A DNA stretch of 64,000 nucleotides from Pipra filicauda (taxonomy: Eukaryota > Chordata > Aves > Passeriformes > Pipridae), in NCBI RefSeq assembly GCF_003945595.2, contig NW_024104319.1:930001-994000 (forward strand). The letters are read 5' to 3'. The translations under genes and the position numbers were made by a program. The stretch's first letter is position 1. Each line of letters opens with the position of its first letter. Positions 23,690 to 35,510 of the stretch are shown here, one piece after another. Below the pieces are notes generated by a model, which worked only from the letters and a program-made list of their open reading frames with translations, made no database searches and was not told the DNA's origin.

Positions 23690-23835
23690 CTGTGGTTCAG
23701 GAGATTCAGCTTCAAGTCACAGCTCTGCTGCAGTTGTCTTTATGTGACCTTGAGAAAACCCACTTAACCTCTTTCCTTTCCTTCATCTCTGAAACAGAAA
23801 CAAGACTTCTGCCCTCCTTCATTAGGGCAACAGTG
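23690..23835 (+). repeat. MIR-like SINE relic
   Basis: The stretch reads through MIR landmarks in order: 'tcaagtcacagctctgctgc', then 'tatgtgaccttgagaaaacc', then 'cacttaacctctttcc', then 'cttcatctctgaaacag'. These correspond to the MIR core sections that specify 'cccagctctgcc', 'gtgaccttgggcaag', 'cacttaacctct' and 'ctcatctgtaaaatgg'. The match is better than at 2.98 kb. Confidence 0.65.
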
Positions 23836-23944
23836 AGCAAAAATATTCCAATTATCTCTGTAGACAACTGCAGTCATGCTGAGAAACTAGAATAGAAAGG
23901 GAAAAAACCAGCAGTTACATAAGCTTACCATAGTAAAATGAAAT

Positions 23945-24070
23945 TACATATATATATGTAATATATATATACACACATATATATAACATATATGTATGTA
24001 TATACACACATATATATACATATATATGTGCATATATATAAATACATATATATATGTAAGTATGTATACA
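23945..24070. repeat. TA/CA microsatellite
   Basis: About 125 bp of alternating TA and CA/TG dinucleotides with short interruptions (tatatatgta, tacacaca, atgtatgta). Such tracts can fold into cruciform or hairpin forms and are prone to length change. Confidence 0.9.
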
Positions 24071-27000
24071 GACAAAGTAATATACATATTTCCAATGTAG
24101 GGGTTTTTTTGGGGGGCGGCAGTTGTTTAGGTTTTTTATTGTTTCTTTTTCTTTTTCTTTTTTGGGGATAGGATTGTGAATGACTATGAGAAATGTACCT
24201 TGCAAGTTATATTTTCAACGCAGTTTTATCAGCAACTGACGTACAATGTCATAATCTCAGTAACAAGTTTCACCTTCTAGCATTTTTTCATGGGCATTTT
24301 ATTCCAAAATTTTATTCAAAAGCCATACGTTATTACTTCATGTCAGAGGCCCTGTAAAAAACACCTAGACAAGTTTTTAATTCAAGATATATGCAAGATA
24401 GTTGCTAACAGTTAAAATACAAGCATATACATTTATGATCTGAGTCACTGAATATAGCCCAGCACGTAGTAAAAAAGATTCACTAGAGGAAAACAAGAAG
24501 TAGTTTATCATGGGAAAAAAAAGGAGAATTATCTTCTTCAGAGATAACAATTTACCAGTGCAGGAAAAGCACATGTACCTCAATATTGCAGAAGATATGG
24601 GAATTTTCAAGCAGGAAAGCCACCAGCTTTCCTAGTTTACTCATGGAAGCAGGAACTGCATTAAAAAAAAAAAAAAAGAAGAAAGAAAGAAAAAGATAAG
24701 AAATATAGATTAGATCCCTCACTCTCTTTTTTATTATTATTTCTCTGCCATTTGCAAGGGCCCTGTCACAACCTACAATCCTAAGCAAGCACAACAATGA
24801 CATCCAAATTCATGGTACATGGATGGCCTCTTACTCCCACAGGCTCACCATGCATCCTAATACAACCCGCCTATCTTCAAAGACAAACTTCCTGAAGTAA
24901 TTTCTGACTCAGTTCTTGGCATACTCCTGCTGTTGGCATCTGTAAAGACATGTATTTTTGATTGTGTAGGCCACCTAAGGTTTGCTGTTTATGTTTGCAA
25001 AATGCTCTGCAGAATTAAGGGCTTTTGAATAATACAGGGATTTTCCCTGTGACGTTGTTTTTGTTTTACATGAAAAGGTGCTGAATGATGGAAAAATCCA
25101 TTAACCTTTTCATTAATAAAAGACTGAATAACTCACTATGAACCACTAACATCCTTCCTTGATTTATCTCTCTTTGTAGAAGGACAACAGGGTGCTCACA
25201 GGCCTTGGGGAAGTATATGATTTCCGACTGGCTGTTACTGATAGCTTACTTCTGAGACACCTGCAGTCCCAGTTAACACTAACTGCAAACCAGACATAAG
25301 TATCTTACTCTTCCAATCAGCTGACTAAAACCTGAATATATACTTTAGCAGTGTGTCATCCAGTTTGCATTCAAACTGTGACGGGAACCAGCACGTGTCG
25401 ATGGCTGTGCATTTGCTGTTTATCTTACTCCATCTGCTGGGACACGCAGTTCTTTGCAGAATATAACAGAGGGCACAAAATTCAGATGCACTTGTGACAC
25501 CTGTGTATACTCCTCTACTTATGAAGTGAAGCCAAATAAGACCAACAAGAACTTACGTAGTTCTTATGAAACTGTTAATCAGAAATCAGTGCTGCAGCTG
25601 CTGCATGCCTCTAAAACGCAAATGGGAACCAAGCCAAGCAGAGGAAAACTGAGCCGAAAGACTACAGGAATATCAGGTGAATGGCTGTTAAAATGAAAAG
25701 AAAAAGATAAAGACTAATGCTTTGTAAACAGCCAGAAACAGATGATAAACATTCACCTCCAATTCCTACTCGGAAAGTGAGTCGAAGGAGTATGGCGTGC
25801 ATATAGAACAAAACCAGTCACTAGGAAAATGAAAAATCTTTTTCTACCACTTGCCACATGCTCAGTATTTGACAATGGCAACTGTGTTCCCAGCTCAGAT
25901 TGCGCTTCATGTTGTGAATGAAGAATTGGTACAGAGAGAGCTTGCTTGTGCTCCTCTTTCTTCTGCCCTGCTGCCCTTTACCAAATAATGGCAGAAGACA
26001 GCCACTGCAGAAACTAATTAAGAACAGTTTCAGAATCAGTGTCTTTCCACCAGCTTGCACATGATGCCCAGAGTGGTATATGTAATATAAAACAGATTCT
26101 GTCATGAAAGGCTTTCAGCATGAACTGTCAAAAATGGTGGGAGAAAGAAAGTCACTGTTTCCATTTAGCAGACAAAAAGCTGGCCCTGAAGTCCTGTCTT
26201 CTGAACCCCAGAGCCTGTGCATTCTGCATCAATACTCCTCACCAGCGCTTCTGAAAAGCTGCCAGAAAAGGAGTATTATGAGTCATATCTGATACTAATG
26301 CTGGAAATAAGGAACATCTTTGTACACTAATTTTTTTATGCTCACAGACCTGCTGTGCAACCACATAGAAAGCAAATGCCTAGCACCATCATTGTGTCTC
26401 CTCCTTCTAAATTGATATCAAAACTGCCATTGAGTACTGATGTTGTCCAGGTTGTTTTCCCTTTTGCTACAGCAAATGCAGAAGCCGGTCCAGTACTCTT
26501 TACTGTGTTCCCAAAATGGCACAAGTGTTCTCAAACCTAGCATTATCACTTTTTTTATACATAGTTTTCATATTCTACTTTCTCATCATTGCTGCAGGAA
26601 ATTCTCCACTGAGATCCGAAAAACATGATATTGCATGAAAATAGAACACACATACATGTGTGCACATATATGCAAACTAGAAGAACAGAGTTTGAGTGGT
26701 GTACTCAGCTGGTGAATATAAACAGAAAAACACAGTCAAACAAGTAGCTTTATAAATCTATTGAACTGATGTTCTCCTAAGGACTCCAAAAGAGTCCTCA
26801 GGATCCAAAGGGACTACGATACTTCAGTGATTTTAGACAGATTATGTAAATTACAGAGGTCAGTGTAAATTTACCTCAAAACAGCTATCACACAAATTTA
26901 CCCACACTTAGGGAAATATTCCACAAAATTTCACATTTAGGGCTTAAATGTCATCCCACTTTGAAAGTTGCATTCCTCTCAGTTCAGAAAGCAGCCAGGC

Positions 27001-28172
27001 CAGCTGGTCAAGGATTGAAAAATGAGCCCCAGGTTTATTACATGCTTTACATGCATTTTCCTTATCTCAAGGTTGGAGGAGATCAGGGAAGGTTCAGTTT
27101 GTTCGTACTTCTCAGCATCACTAACTTCTCCTCAGGACATCACAGGAATGAGAAACCTGGAAGAGAGAATGGAAAATACTGTAAACACAGCAATACAAGT
27201 TTTCAGGCAACATCTGCCATCTCAGTTTGGTGCCATAAACCAGGCATCGTATGTGCTGGTTAGTGCAGCTATCAAACAATTGCTTTTCTTCAAATTACCT
27301 GCTTACTATGACTCTTTGCAAAACTTCAAGCATTTGCCACTGCTACAATAAAAAAAAAAAAAAAAAAAAAAAAGTAACTCATTAAAACAGGGTGCTGGTA
27401 TGGTCCGTGTTTGGGCATCTGTCATTACAGCATTTGATGGCAGGGATAAGGCTCCTCTGCTCTCATGAGGATGTGGGGCCTTCTCAGACAGCCCTGGGAT
27501 GTGTTACCAATCTGAACCATCAGGCTGCCCAAGCCAGAAGCTTGAGAACAAATGGGGATACAGCTGGTCGGAATGTGTTACATGCCCTCAAAAAGTGTCC
27601 TGAAAATTAAAGTGCATTTACTCTTCACCACTGCGACAGAGATCAGGAAAAAGCACACCTGCCTTCAGTCTGCTCTAGAGAAATGCCACACCTGGGAAAT
27701 GCTGTATAAGTTTTCTTTCATAAGCTTCCTACCCCAGGAGTCAGAGATGAGCTTGGAAACCAGGTACACTTAATACACTACATTGAGCAGACTGCAAGAA
27801 GTGCCAAGCCCCATAGTTACGTGAATCCTTCCACAACCAAATTCCACACTATGGGGTGGTTACTTTTAGCAGGAGCACTGCTGCAGCTACAGAAATTCAT
27901 CATGGCATGATCAGGCCTGATAGACATCATGCCTGATAGGCAGTGGTGCAGTGTACACAACTGTCACAGCAGCAACCTGCAAAGCCCCTCTGATGACTTG
28001 TCCCCTAAGCCACAGATGGAATGGTTGGACAAGGCACAGCAGAACAGCAGCCCTCTTTGTTGATGAACAATGCATCTACAGCAGTTTTGAGACTCCAGTC
28101 TAGATATAGGTGAATTAGAGACAGGAGATTCAAGAAAAAAATAATTAAAAGAAAAAATAGTATTTAAAAAAA

Positions 28173-28173
<1 letters not shown>
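24071..28173. other. Unique noncoding stretch with A-rich runs
   Basis: No gene recognised. Runs of A lie at 24663-24677 and 27350-27373. The second begins within aataaa, so it could be the tail of a very short retroposed 3' end, but nothing upstream (26960-27350) is a gene I recognise. Confidence 0.5.

Positions 28174-28266
<93 letters not shown>
28174..28266 (+). repeat. Uninterrupted poly(A) run, 93 bases
   Basis: Ninety-three consecutive A, preceded by an A-rich lead-in from 28132 and followed by gaaaaagctctgg. It is far longer than any other mononucleotide run in the window. It lies where a CR1 copy would carry its usual 'aggaaaaacttct' segment, so it may be an expansion within the CR1 tail that follows. 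A poly(A) tail of a retrocopy is the alternative. Confidence 0.95.
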
Positions 28267-28268
<2 letters not shown>

Positions 28269-28289
28269 AAAAGCTCTGGTACTTAGAAT

Positions 28290-28475
28290 ATATTCAAACA
28301 CTGAAACAGCCTGCCCAGATAGGTTGTGAAATCTTCATCTTGAACATCCTCAAGACTGAGCTGGACATATGTCTGTGCAACCTGCTCTAATTGACCCTTA
28401 TTTTAGCAGAAAGGCTGGATTAGGCAGTCTAGAGATGGCCTTCCATCCTCAACCCTTCTGTGATTCTATGAAACA
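28290..28475 (+). mobile_element. CR1 3' fragment
   Basis: The piece reads 'cactgaaacagcctgcccag', then 'ataggttgtgaaatcttcat', then 'gtgcaacctgctctaattga', and ends 'cttctgtgattctatgaaac'. This is the order and wording of the last 180 bp of CR1. The poly(A) run lies just upstream, and CR1 similarity may resume on its far side. Confidence 0.85.
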
Positions 28476-31142
28476 AACATGCTTTACTGTCACAAGACAA
28501 GATGGTGAGGATATGGCACAACAGTATTATACAGATTTCAGGCAACCCTGACATCACTATGCAGGTGTTAATTTACACAAGGGGAATATACAGGTCTCAA
28601 GATCAAGAAGACACAAGGGCAGCTTTAAAGCTGCTTAGAGGTTCTCCCCCATGTCCCAAACTCTAGGCGGTGATTCCGTGCCACAAAATTCTCCACTCTA
28701 TACACTGTCTATAAATATTGAATTTAAGCCTAGGTTAAAAGTGCTTTGAGATAAGATTTTGTGCTATCACAAAGGCTGCTTTCAGATCATTCTGGCAGAC
28801 TGAGACAAGATCCTCAACTTAGAAACCAGAATAGCAACAAAGCATACATAATTTCCTACTGAAAGGTCATCTAGGACATTCTAGCTGTACTCTCTGACTG
28901 ATCCATTTAGCATTAGTACCTGTAATCTGTGTGCTCTTACTGCAGCACTAAAAGGATTTCCCTGGCTTACTTTCCTGTAATTCTATGCCCAGAGGCAATT
29001 CGATTCCTGCCTGGTGCTGCACAAGATGACTCACTCTTCTCTTTTAAGAATTCCATTACCAACAAGCAATGACTCATCACGACCAGATTAGCAATGCCAA
29101 GGTTTTGTGACTGGCCATTTCTCATGCAACCTGAAATTCTGCACTGCTCACAATGCCTGGGGACTTGGAAAAGAGTGTGCTTGCATCTGCTGAACCAGTG
29201 GTTTTCACTTCGAAGTAAGCAAGCACTTCTATGTGCTAACCCAGTTCCTCAAAAAGACACTTGAACACACAGTTTCCCGGGACAGGCATAAACATTTGGC
29301 AGACAGCTGTGCGCAACTCTTCAGAGATAGCAAAATTAATTTTGGCAAAATTAAAGTTCTTAAAACAGCCTGCTTCTTCACTTGGTCTATCTGAAAAGCA
29401 GTGGGAAGGTAATTCCTTTCTTCACTGTGTCTTTCTGGTAAATTTGGTACACAGATAATCCTGGAAAGAAAAATATTTGTTACATTGGAAGGTGTTCCAC
29501 TGGTGACATTTCAATCTTGCCTTTCAGGATCAAAGTGATCAGCTTCACTGCCCTCAACTTAGTAGTAAAACATTTCATTCCACATTGCTACTGCAAATGT
29601 AGCATAAACAGTTTGGACATAACTTCAAGGGAAACAAGTAAGATAACCAGAAGTCAGTCCCAAGGCAAGGACATGGGACTGCAGTCCCAGACTGCAGAAC
29701 TGGGACCATGCATGAGAACAGATGGGCTACTGTGCACCCACAGCAGCAGGAGAATGGGGGATGGCACAGACCTTGTCAGATCTCCCACGTGACAGGCATG
29801 GTCTGAGGGAAGAAAGGATAAAGCTCTCACTGTGCATCACTTCATCTACTGCTCGTCCTCAGCAGCTCAAAGTCAGCAAAGCTGAGCCTTGCCCACACCA
29901 TTTACACATATGTGAAGAAAACCTTTGCTCTTTGTCTTTCACAGCACTTGACTCTATTGAGCTCTAAATCCTTATTGTGTGCCACAGAAATAAATCTGCT
30001 GAGAAGGCAGCCTTCAGAAGCTAAAGAGAGGCCATTTGGAGATCTGCTGCATGTGACATTCATGTTCTTTACCCCAGAGCAGGTCTGAAAGGCAGACTTC
30101 ACAAAAGCAGACTCAGGATTTGACTGGTTGCTGACACAGAGCACTGAAATGATTCATGCCAAGTGACCTCTAGCATTGCTGTTAGCAGCAGAGCACAAAG
30201 GCACACAAAGCCTGGAAATAAATGTTTGGGGGTTTCAATCCCAGAAGTAACATGGTTATGGACTACTGGATGGCATTTAACATGTTTTTATTGTTGTTGT
30301 TGGTTTTAATTATCTCATGTTGCGCAGAAACTATAAACAAAGGCAGCCAGATAATTCTAGACCAGGCTCGCATGCATTAGGATATTAAATGTGACTTTCC
30401 TAATGCCCTCTGGATCCAAGACTGAAGTCCTAGGACTTTAACAGTTTCTCAGCACTGAGGACTCCTGGAATAATGATGCTAGCAACGCTGAATAGCTAAA
30501 CATGTTAGATTGACATAAAGAGTTCCTCCACTCTTTTTAAAGAGACGTAGATTAAAGAATAATGAAAATAACACAGTTTTCCCAACAAACAGACAAAATG
30601 AGATTTTAATTCCAGTTTAATTTCTAAATGGAGGGCTCAGGTGAGACCAAAGAGAAAAAGAAAGCAAACCTTTACAGCTTTCCCTTTCCTTAAATGTGAA
30701 AGGGTCCTATGATACAACTACTTGTCATATCTCTTTGGTACTGATAAATTGCACTTGCAGACTGTTTGACCTGCTGTACAAAATTGCTTGCTTATTATAT
30801 TAAAATGATGGGAAAACCAAATTAAAACCTCTCTCCAATTTCATCTCTTTGCTGAAGAGCTTCCTGCCATTATGGAAATTTGTCTTCCCAACAGATCAAG
30901 CAAGGTTTTTAGGGTCATTTGTCTGCCTAACTGATGGTGATGGACCAGAGAATAACCCATATATGAACTCACAGCACAATTTTTTTTCTACTCCAAAGGA
31001 AAGAGAGCAGTGATTAGAGACAAAAACACTAGGAATGGTTGCACATGAAATCCAGTTCAGTCAGTGACAGAAGTTGATAGCCAAGTATAAAATAGCGAGT
31101 TCTGAACAACTAAAATTATAATTGATCTATCTTCCTTCTCAG
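28476..31142. other. Unique noncoding stretch
   Basis: No gene, RNA or named repeat recognised. Confidence 0.55.
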
Positions 31143-31283
31143 TTAAAAAAAAAAAAAAAACAAACACACAAACACTCCCAAAAAACAACAAAAAACCAAC
31201 CAAACAAAAAAAAACCCAACCAAACACCAAAAACACAACAATACAAAACCAAACCAAACCAAACCTCCCCAAAAAACAACTCC
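31143..31283. repeat. G-free A/C-rich tract
   Basis: No G occurs from 31143 to 31283, and only three T fall between 31145 and 31280. It begins with a run of 16 A and goes on as irregular AAACC, CAAA and ACCAAA words, ending with (aaacc) repeats at 31245-31265. The opposite strand is therefore GGTTT-rich. Open frames across it are artefacts of composition. Confidence 0.9.
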
Positions 31284-33440
31284 GACATATCATTTGGGGA
31301 TCAGAGTCCTTTCTTATTAATGAAAGCCTCTTAAATTATGGTCCATATTGCACTACGTCAGCTACAACAACCTAGAAGAGACCTTAAACTGTTTATGTCA
31401 GGCATAAGGAGCACACATCAACACTGCTTGTTTGGCTACTGCTGTCTTTCACTCCACACAGGCAGTACATCTCTCTCGTACTCTGAGGCCCCATCATCAC
31501 AAAGAACAATGCTTACCCAGTACAAATAGGACACTGAAAACCAAACTGAAACTAGAAAAAATATATCTGTTTTTGCACATGTTAAAATGTATGTCATTAA
31601 GTCCTCCATATTAGAATTAAATTGGTTGCAATTTTAAAGTTAAAGCCAAAAAACTGCATCTTTCCATTTTCTCAGCCATTGCTGATAAGACTCTCACTGT
31701 TTCAGCTTGCAGAAAATTTAATTTTTGAACCACAATCCCACAGAATGAAGGAAATATATCCTATCCTCAAAACCTTATGATATGTTGTTACAAACAAGCT
31801 ATGAATAGCAGCAGTCAAATAATGCAGAAGAAAACATGAATTTCCGTGACAAATGGCTTACAAAACACTTGCAGCTTATTCCAGATAGCAAGATTTGCGT
31901 GCAGCTTAACAAGGGTGAATGTTCAAGTAAAGCTGTTTAAATGAAAATTGAGAAAGGTTTTTAGACATTGTCAAGGTATTCTTTCTCCACCCCAGAGCAA
32001 AACCAGACAGGATAAAGCTGATGGCTAAACTGAAAATCTGTCTATGGAGGGTGGTGCTGTCGATGAAATGGAGGCCAATATAACCTTTCAATATTTAATA
32101 CGTAGGCATATGCCTTCACAGGCATTGAGGAGTGTGTCAATACTCAATAAATGCACTACAAAGAAATCAGACCCATTCCAGGAAGATAAATATGATTCTA
32201 TGATGCACAGAGATACGGCGTAATCAAAGCATGGGATTGAGTATGTGACGGTCACAGCAGAGTCAAGCATTTGGAACTTTTCCTCAAAAAGTCTCCAAAA
32301 TACTCCCACAATACACTGACCGTTATCTGCCTCTCATTTTCTCCTGCTATACCCGATACAGAGAGAGTGTGGCCTGTTAAAAAGTTAAAAGAGGGAGCTG
32401 CATTCCACAACTGAATTGAAGACCCCACTACCTTAATGTAGCTTACGTGACAGGTATCATGCAGCAACCAGGACAGAGTGTGTCACTTACCTGGGTTTTA
32501 GACACTTGACGACTTGAGATTTTTGATTGCATAAGTCTCATTTCGCATTAACATGTAAACCCTGAAAGAATTGAACTTCTATAAATTTATCAGCTCAGCA
32601 GGAGAAGCAACTGTGTTAAAAATAGCTTGGGAGAGCTGGCTCCAGGCTCCACCCAGGCTGTCAGAGCTTTCAGAAAGCAAACCTGGACATCAGCGTATGA
32701 AGTCTTCGGTGATAGCACATTGGATTAAAATCATATACCTAATGTCATTAAGGTCAAGTCACAGTTTGATAAGTAATTGAAAAGATCTGTTGGTGAATCT
32801 GGTAGTGCTTTTAAGGCCCTTAAGCTATTTGTACTGTCAAACCTGGTGCATGTGCACCTGTCACAGCAAAATTGCTCCCTCTTGTCTTGCTTATTCCTAA
32901 ACTAAAGTGGGTTGTAAAGGTTAATAATCACACACAACCTCATGCATTACAAACCACTGTTCACCTCTGAAACACCCACTCATGCCTCACTAAAGTCAGT
33001 GAAAACCTTTTTGTATAGGCTTGAGATAATTCACTCATTAATTTCCAGTGTATAACAAGTGTCAACCATCAGCTGATTAAAGATATGCTCTTAATTCATG
33101 ATTGTACACTATCCAAAAGGTTACAACAGCAGTTTGAGCTTGTTTCTGCCAGGCAGTAGGGTGCATTGTCTTGTTATCTAGACCATAAGAGCTCCACCAT
33201 GACCTTCCTTGTGAAAAACAGAACTTGTTTTCAGATATCACGAGTGTTGCTCCCCAGCAGATCTTATTCTATTTCAACAAACTGAACTGGGTATTACATG
33301 TTTTCCTTATCTGGTTTCATAGTTCTTTTGAATTTAAGAGAACATGATAACATAACTGTAGAACTACAAATCTCTCGTGCCTTTCAAATTGCCAGTCTTA
33401 GAGATGAAGACTTTTCCTTCAGTAGTAGCTGGTTGCTAAT
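31284..33440. other. Unique noncoding stretch
   Basis: No recognised gene. Around 32183-32205 there is a 'tatgattctatgatgc' word that recalls a CR1 tail, but no further CR1 sequence accompanies it. Confidence 0.5.
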
Positions 33441-33469
33441 AAATATCTATATTATATGCGGAGGTTTTT

Positions 33470-33577
33470 AGCTTGGTTTTCTTTTTGGGGGGGAGAGCTG
33501 TTTGCTTTGGTTTTGGTTTTGTGGTTTTTTGTGGGTTTTTTTGGGTTGTTTGTTTGGTTTTTTGTTGTTGTTGGTTT
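33470..33577. repeat. G/T-rich tract (strand-biased)
   Basis: From 33506 to 33577 the plus strand has only G and T, in irregular GGTTTT, GGGTTT and TTGTTG words. A run of eight G precedes it at 33487-33494. It is the opposite strand bias to the A/C tract 2.2 kb upstream. Confidence 0.85.
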
Positions 33578-33602
33578 CATTTAGTTTCTTAATTGACAGT
33601 AT

Positions 33603-33636
33603 TCTTTCTGACTTTATTTCTTTTCCTCTTACAGGT
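33603..33636 (+). other. Possible splice acceptor, unproven
   Basis: A long pyrimidine run ends in ttacag at 33631-33636, after 'tttctgac', which could be a branch point. The sequence beyond opens no frame I recognise. It could be a noncoding RNA exon or chance. Confidence 0.2.
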
Positions 33637-33639
33637 CCT

Positions 33640-34400
33640 CTGGGTTTTCTTTCGAGTCTCCTGTCTTGTTTCCTTTTCTAATGATGCTTTGGAAAAAAGC
33701 TCTATGGAATCTAGAGATTATTAATTATGATTTATTCCCTTTTGTCATGGATTACCACAGAGCTTTCTGTAATTCAAATGGCCCTCACTCCAGGCCATTT
33801 GCACAATAAGGAATCATATTTCATTTAAGCCTTAGAAGCTGGCATGTCAATTTTCATTAAAATACATTTATATTTATAGCTCCAATTTCAGAAATACTGT
33901 ATTCTTATAATCAATGGTTGTGCCATATTAATGAATTTCATCAACTTGATAGTGGAACAGGAAGCTGAATAGCCAAAGTAAGGATATAATTTAATTACTT
34001 GTCATAGTGTCAGCCTGGATTGATTTAAGTGATCGATTTAAGCATTTTCAGGCAAACCAGCTCAAATTCCAAAGTGAAATTTACTCTTCAGTCTTTGGTC
34101 ATTTGTTCAAAATGGCCAAAAATGGCTGATAATCTGTTCAGGTTCTCTAAAGGACAGTTTCTCTCCAATAAAGGGTAGCAATTAAAACCAGCTGAAAATA
34201 CCAATATTTTTACAGTTTGCTGATAAAATTATGGCCTCTTACCAAGTCATGGATTTAGATATATTATGGAAAACTGTCAGCAAGACAATGCAGTTTGAAA
34301 ACATTTAAAACATTATGACAGTGCAACAGTGAACAACTTGCCTCAAATTACTTAAGATACAGAACATATTGGAAATACAGCTTATACTTATCCCCGGCTC
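33640..34400. promoter_or_regulatory. AT-rich block with many TAAT cores, candidate conserved element
   Basis: This block is dense in ATTA/TAAT homeodomain-type cores, for example 'agattattaattatgattta' near 33715 and 'atataatttaattacttgtc' near 33983. It is free of recognisable repeats. Such blocks in gene-poor vertebrate DNA are often conserved enhancers, but composition alone makes TAAT words common, so this is inference only. Confidence 0.25.
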
Positions 34401-35014
34401 TTTAAGTCATACAACCTAAAGAGCCAGGGAAGACTGGCATAGCTGAATGCTAAAGCATATACAACTCATTATATGATCTGGCCCATGGTCTTAAAAGGTT
34501 ATCAGCAGTGCTTACATCTCTTCTGCAGACCTGTGAGACCCCTTTTCCATTTTACACTACTATAATACAGAATGAGCCAGGCACAATTACTGAGGGCCTA
34601 TGTGCTGCAGGCAGGCTCACAAAACTCAGAAAACAACATAGGCAGTGCAGACACTCTCACCAAAAAAGACATTGATCCCCAGGAGACAACAGGTATATAT
34701 CTCTTCTCCTAGTTGGATGTGGATATTTCACATGGAACAGGGGCCCGGGCAGCAATTCTGCCCCTGGCTCCCACTGAAAGAAAAAACTACTGACTTCATT
34801 TCAGCACCTCTCATTCTTTCAGTCAGACTTACCCAACCCTTCCTAGAAATATGGCTGAGTCTCCTTAATACTTTGGGACACCACACTGAAGACAACACAT
34901 TTGCACAGTGCTAATGAAGTCAGATTTTGCTTCACACCAGTCTCAGGACTGTTTCATCTCCTCCAGAATGTCCTCGCTCCTTGGTTAAAGAAGATTGATC
35001 AGTGAATTTCACCA
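34401..35014. other. Unique noncoding stretch
   Basis: No gene or repeat recognised. Confidence 0.5.
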
Positions 35015-35510
35015 CAATATAAGAAAGATATTAAGCTCTTAGAGACATCCAAAGGACAGCCAGGAAGATGGTGAAGGGTCTACAGTGGAAGCCATACGAG
35101 GAGAGGCCAAGGTCACTTGATTTATTAATCTTGAAGAAGAGGAAACTGAGGTGAGACTTCATGCCAGTCTACAGTTTCCTCACGAGGGGAAGCAGAGGGA
35201 CAGGCACTGATCTCTCCTCTCTGGTGACCAGTGGCAGGACCCAAGGCAACAGCATGAAGCTGTGCCAATAGATTTAGGTTGGATATTAAGAAAAGGTTCT
35301 TCATCTAGAGAGTGGTTGGGCACTGGAAAAAATTCCTCATGGCACCAAGCCTGAGAGCTTTCAAGAAGCATTTGGAAAATGCTCTCAGGCACTGAGTGCT
35401 CTCAGGAGTGGAGTAATTCTTGGGGTGGTCCTGTGCAGGACCAGGAGTTGGACAGAATTGTCTCTGTGGATCTCTTTCTACTCAGGATATACTTTGATTC
35501 TGTGTCCCTA
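35015..35510 (+). mobile_element. CR1 3' fragment, same subfamily as the 5.2-7.5 kb copy
   Basis: It begins 'caatataagaaagatattaa', aligning with 7050-7070, and follows that copy through 'gatggtgaagggtcta', 'gaagaagaggaaactgag', 'ctctggtgaccagtggcagg' and 'gaaaaggttcttcatctaga' to a tail ending 'ctactcaggatatactttga' then 'ttctgtg'. That is the last 490 bp of the element: RT C-terminus plus 3' UTR. Small deletions relative to the 7-kb copy (for example around 35330) and stops make it noncoding. Confidence 0.92.

Noticed and set aside
23915..24205. 96-codon frame over the TA/CA repeat
   Set aside because: Tyr/Ile/His repeats are translated microsatellite.
26961..27373. Possible processed pseudogene ending in aataaa and 24 A
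   Set aside because: The upstream frame is not similar to any gene I know, the A run overlaps the signal with no spacing, and no flanking duplication is visible.
31057..31334. Open frames rich in Phe/Val (minus) and Lys/Asn/Pro (plus)
   Set aside because: Both are translations of the low-complexity A/C tract.
32183..32205. CR1-tail-like 'gattctatgatg' word
   Set aside because: Too short, with no other CR1 sequence on either side.
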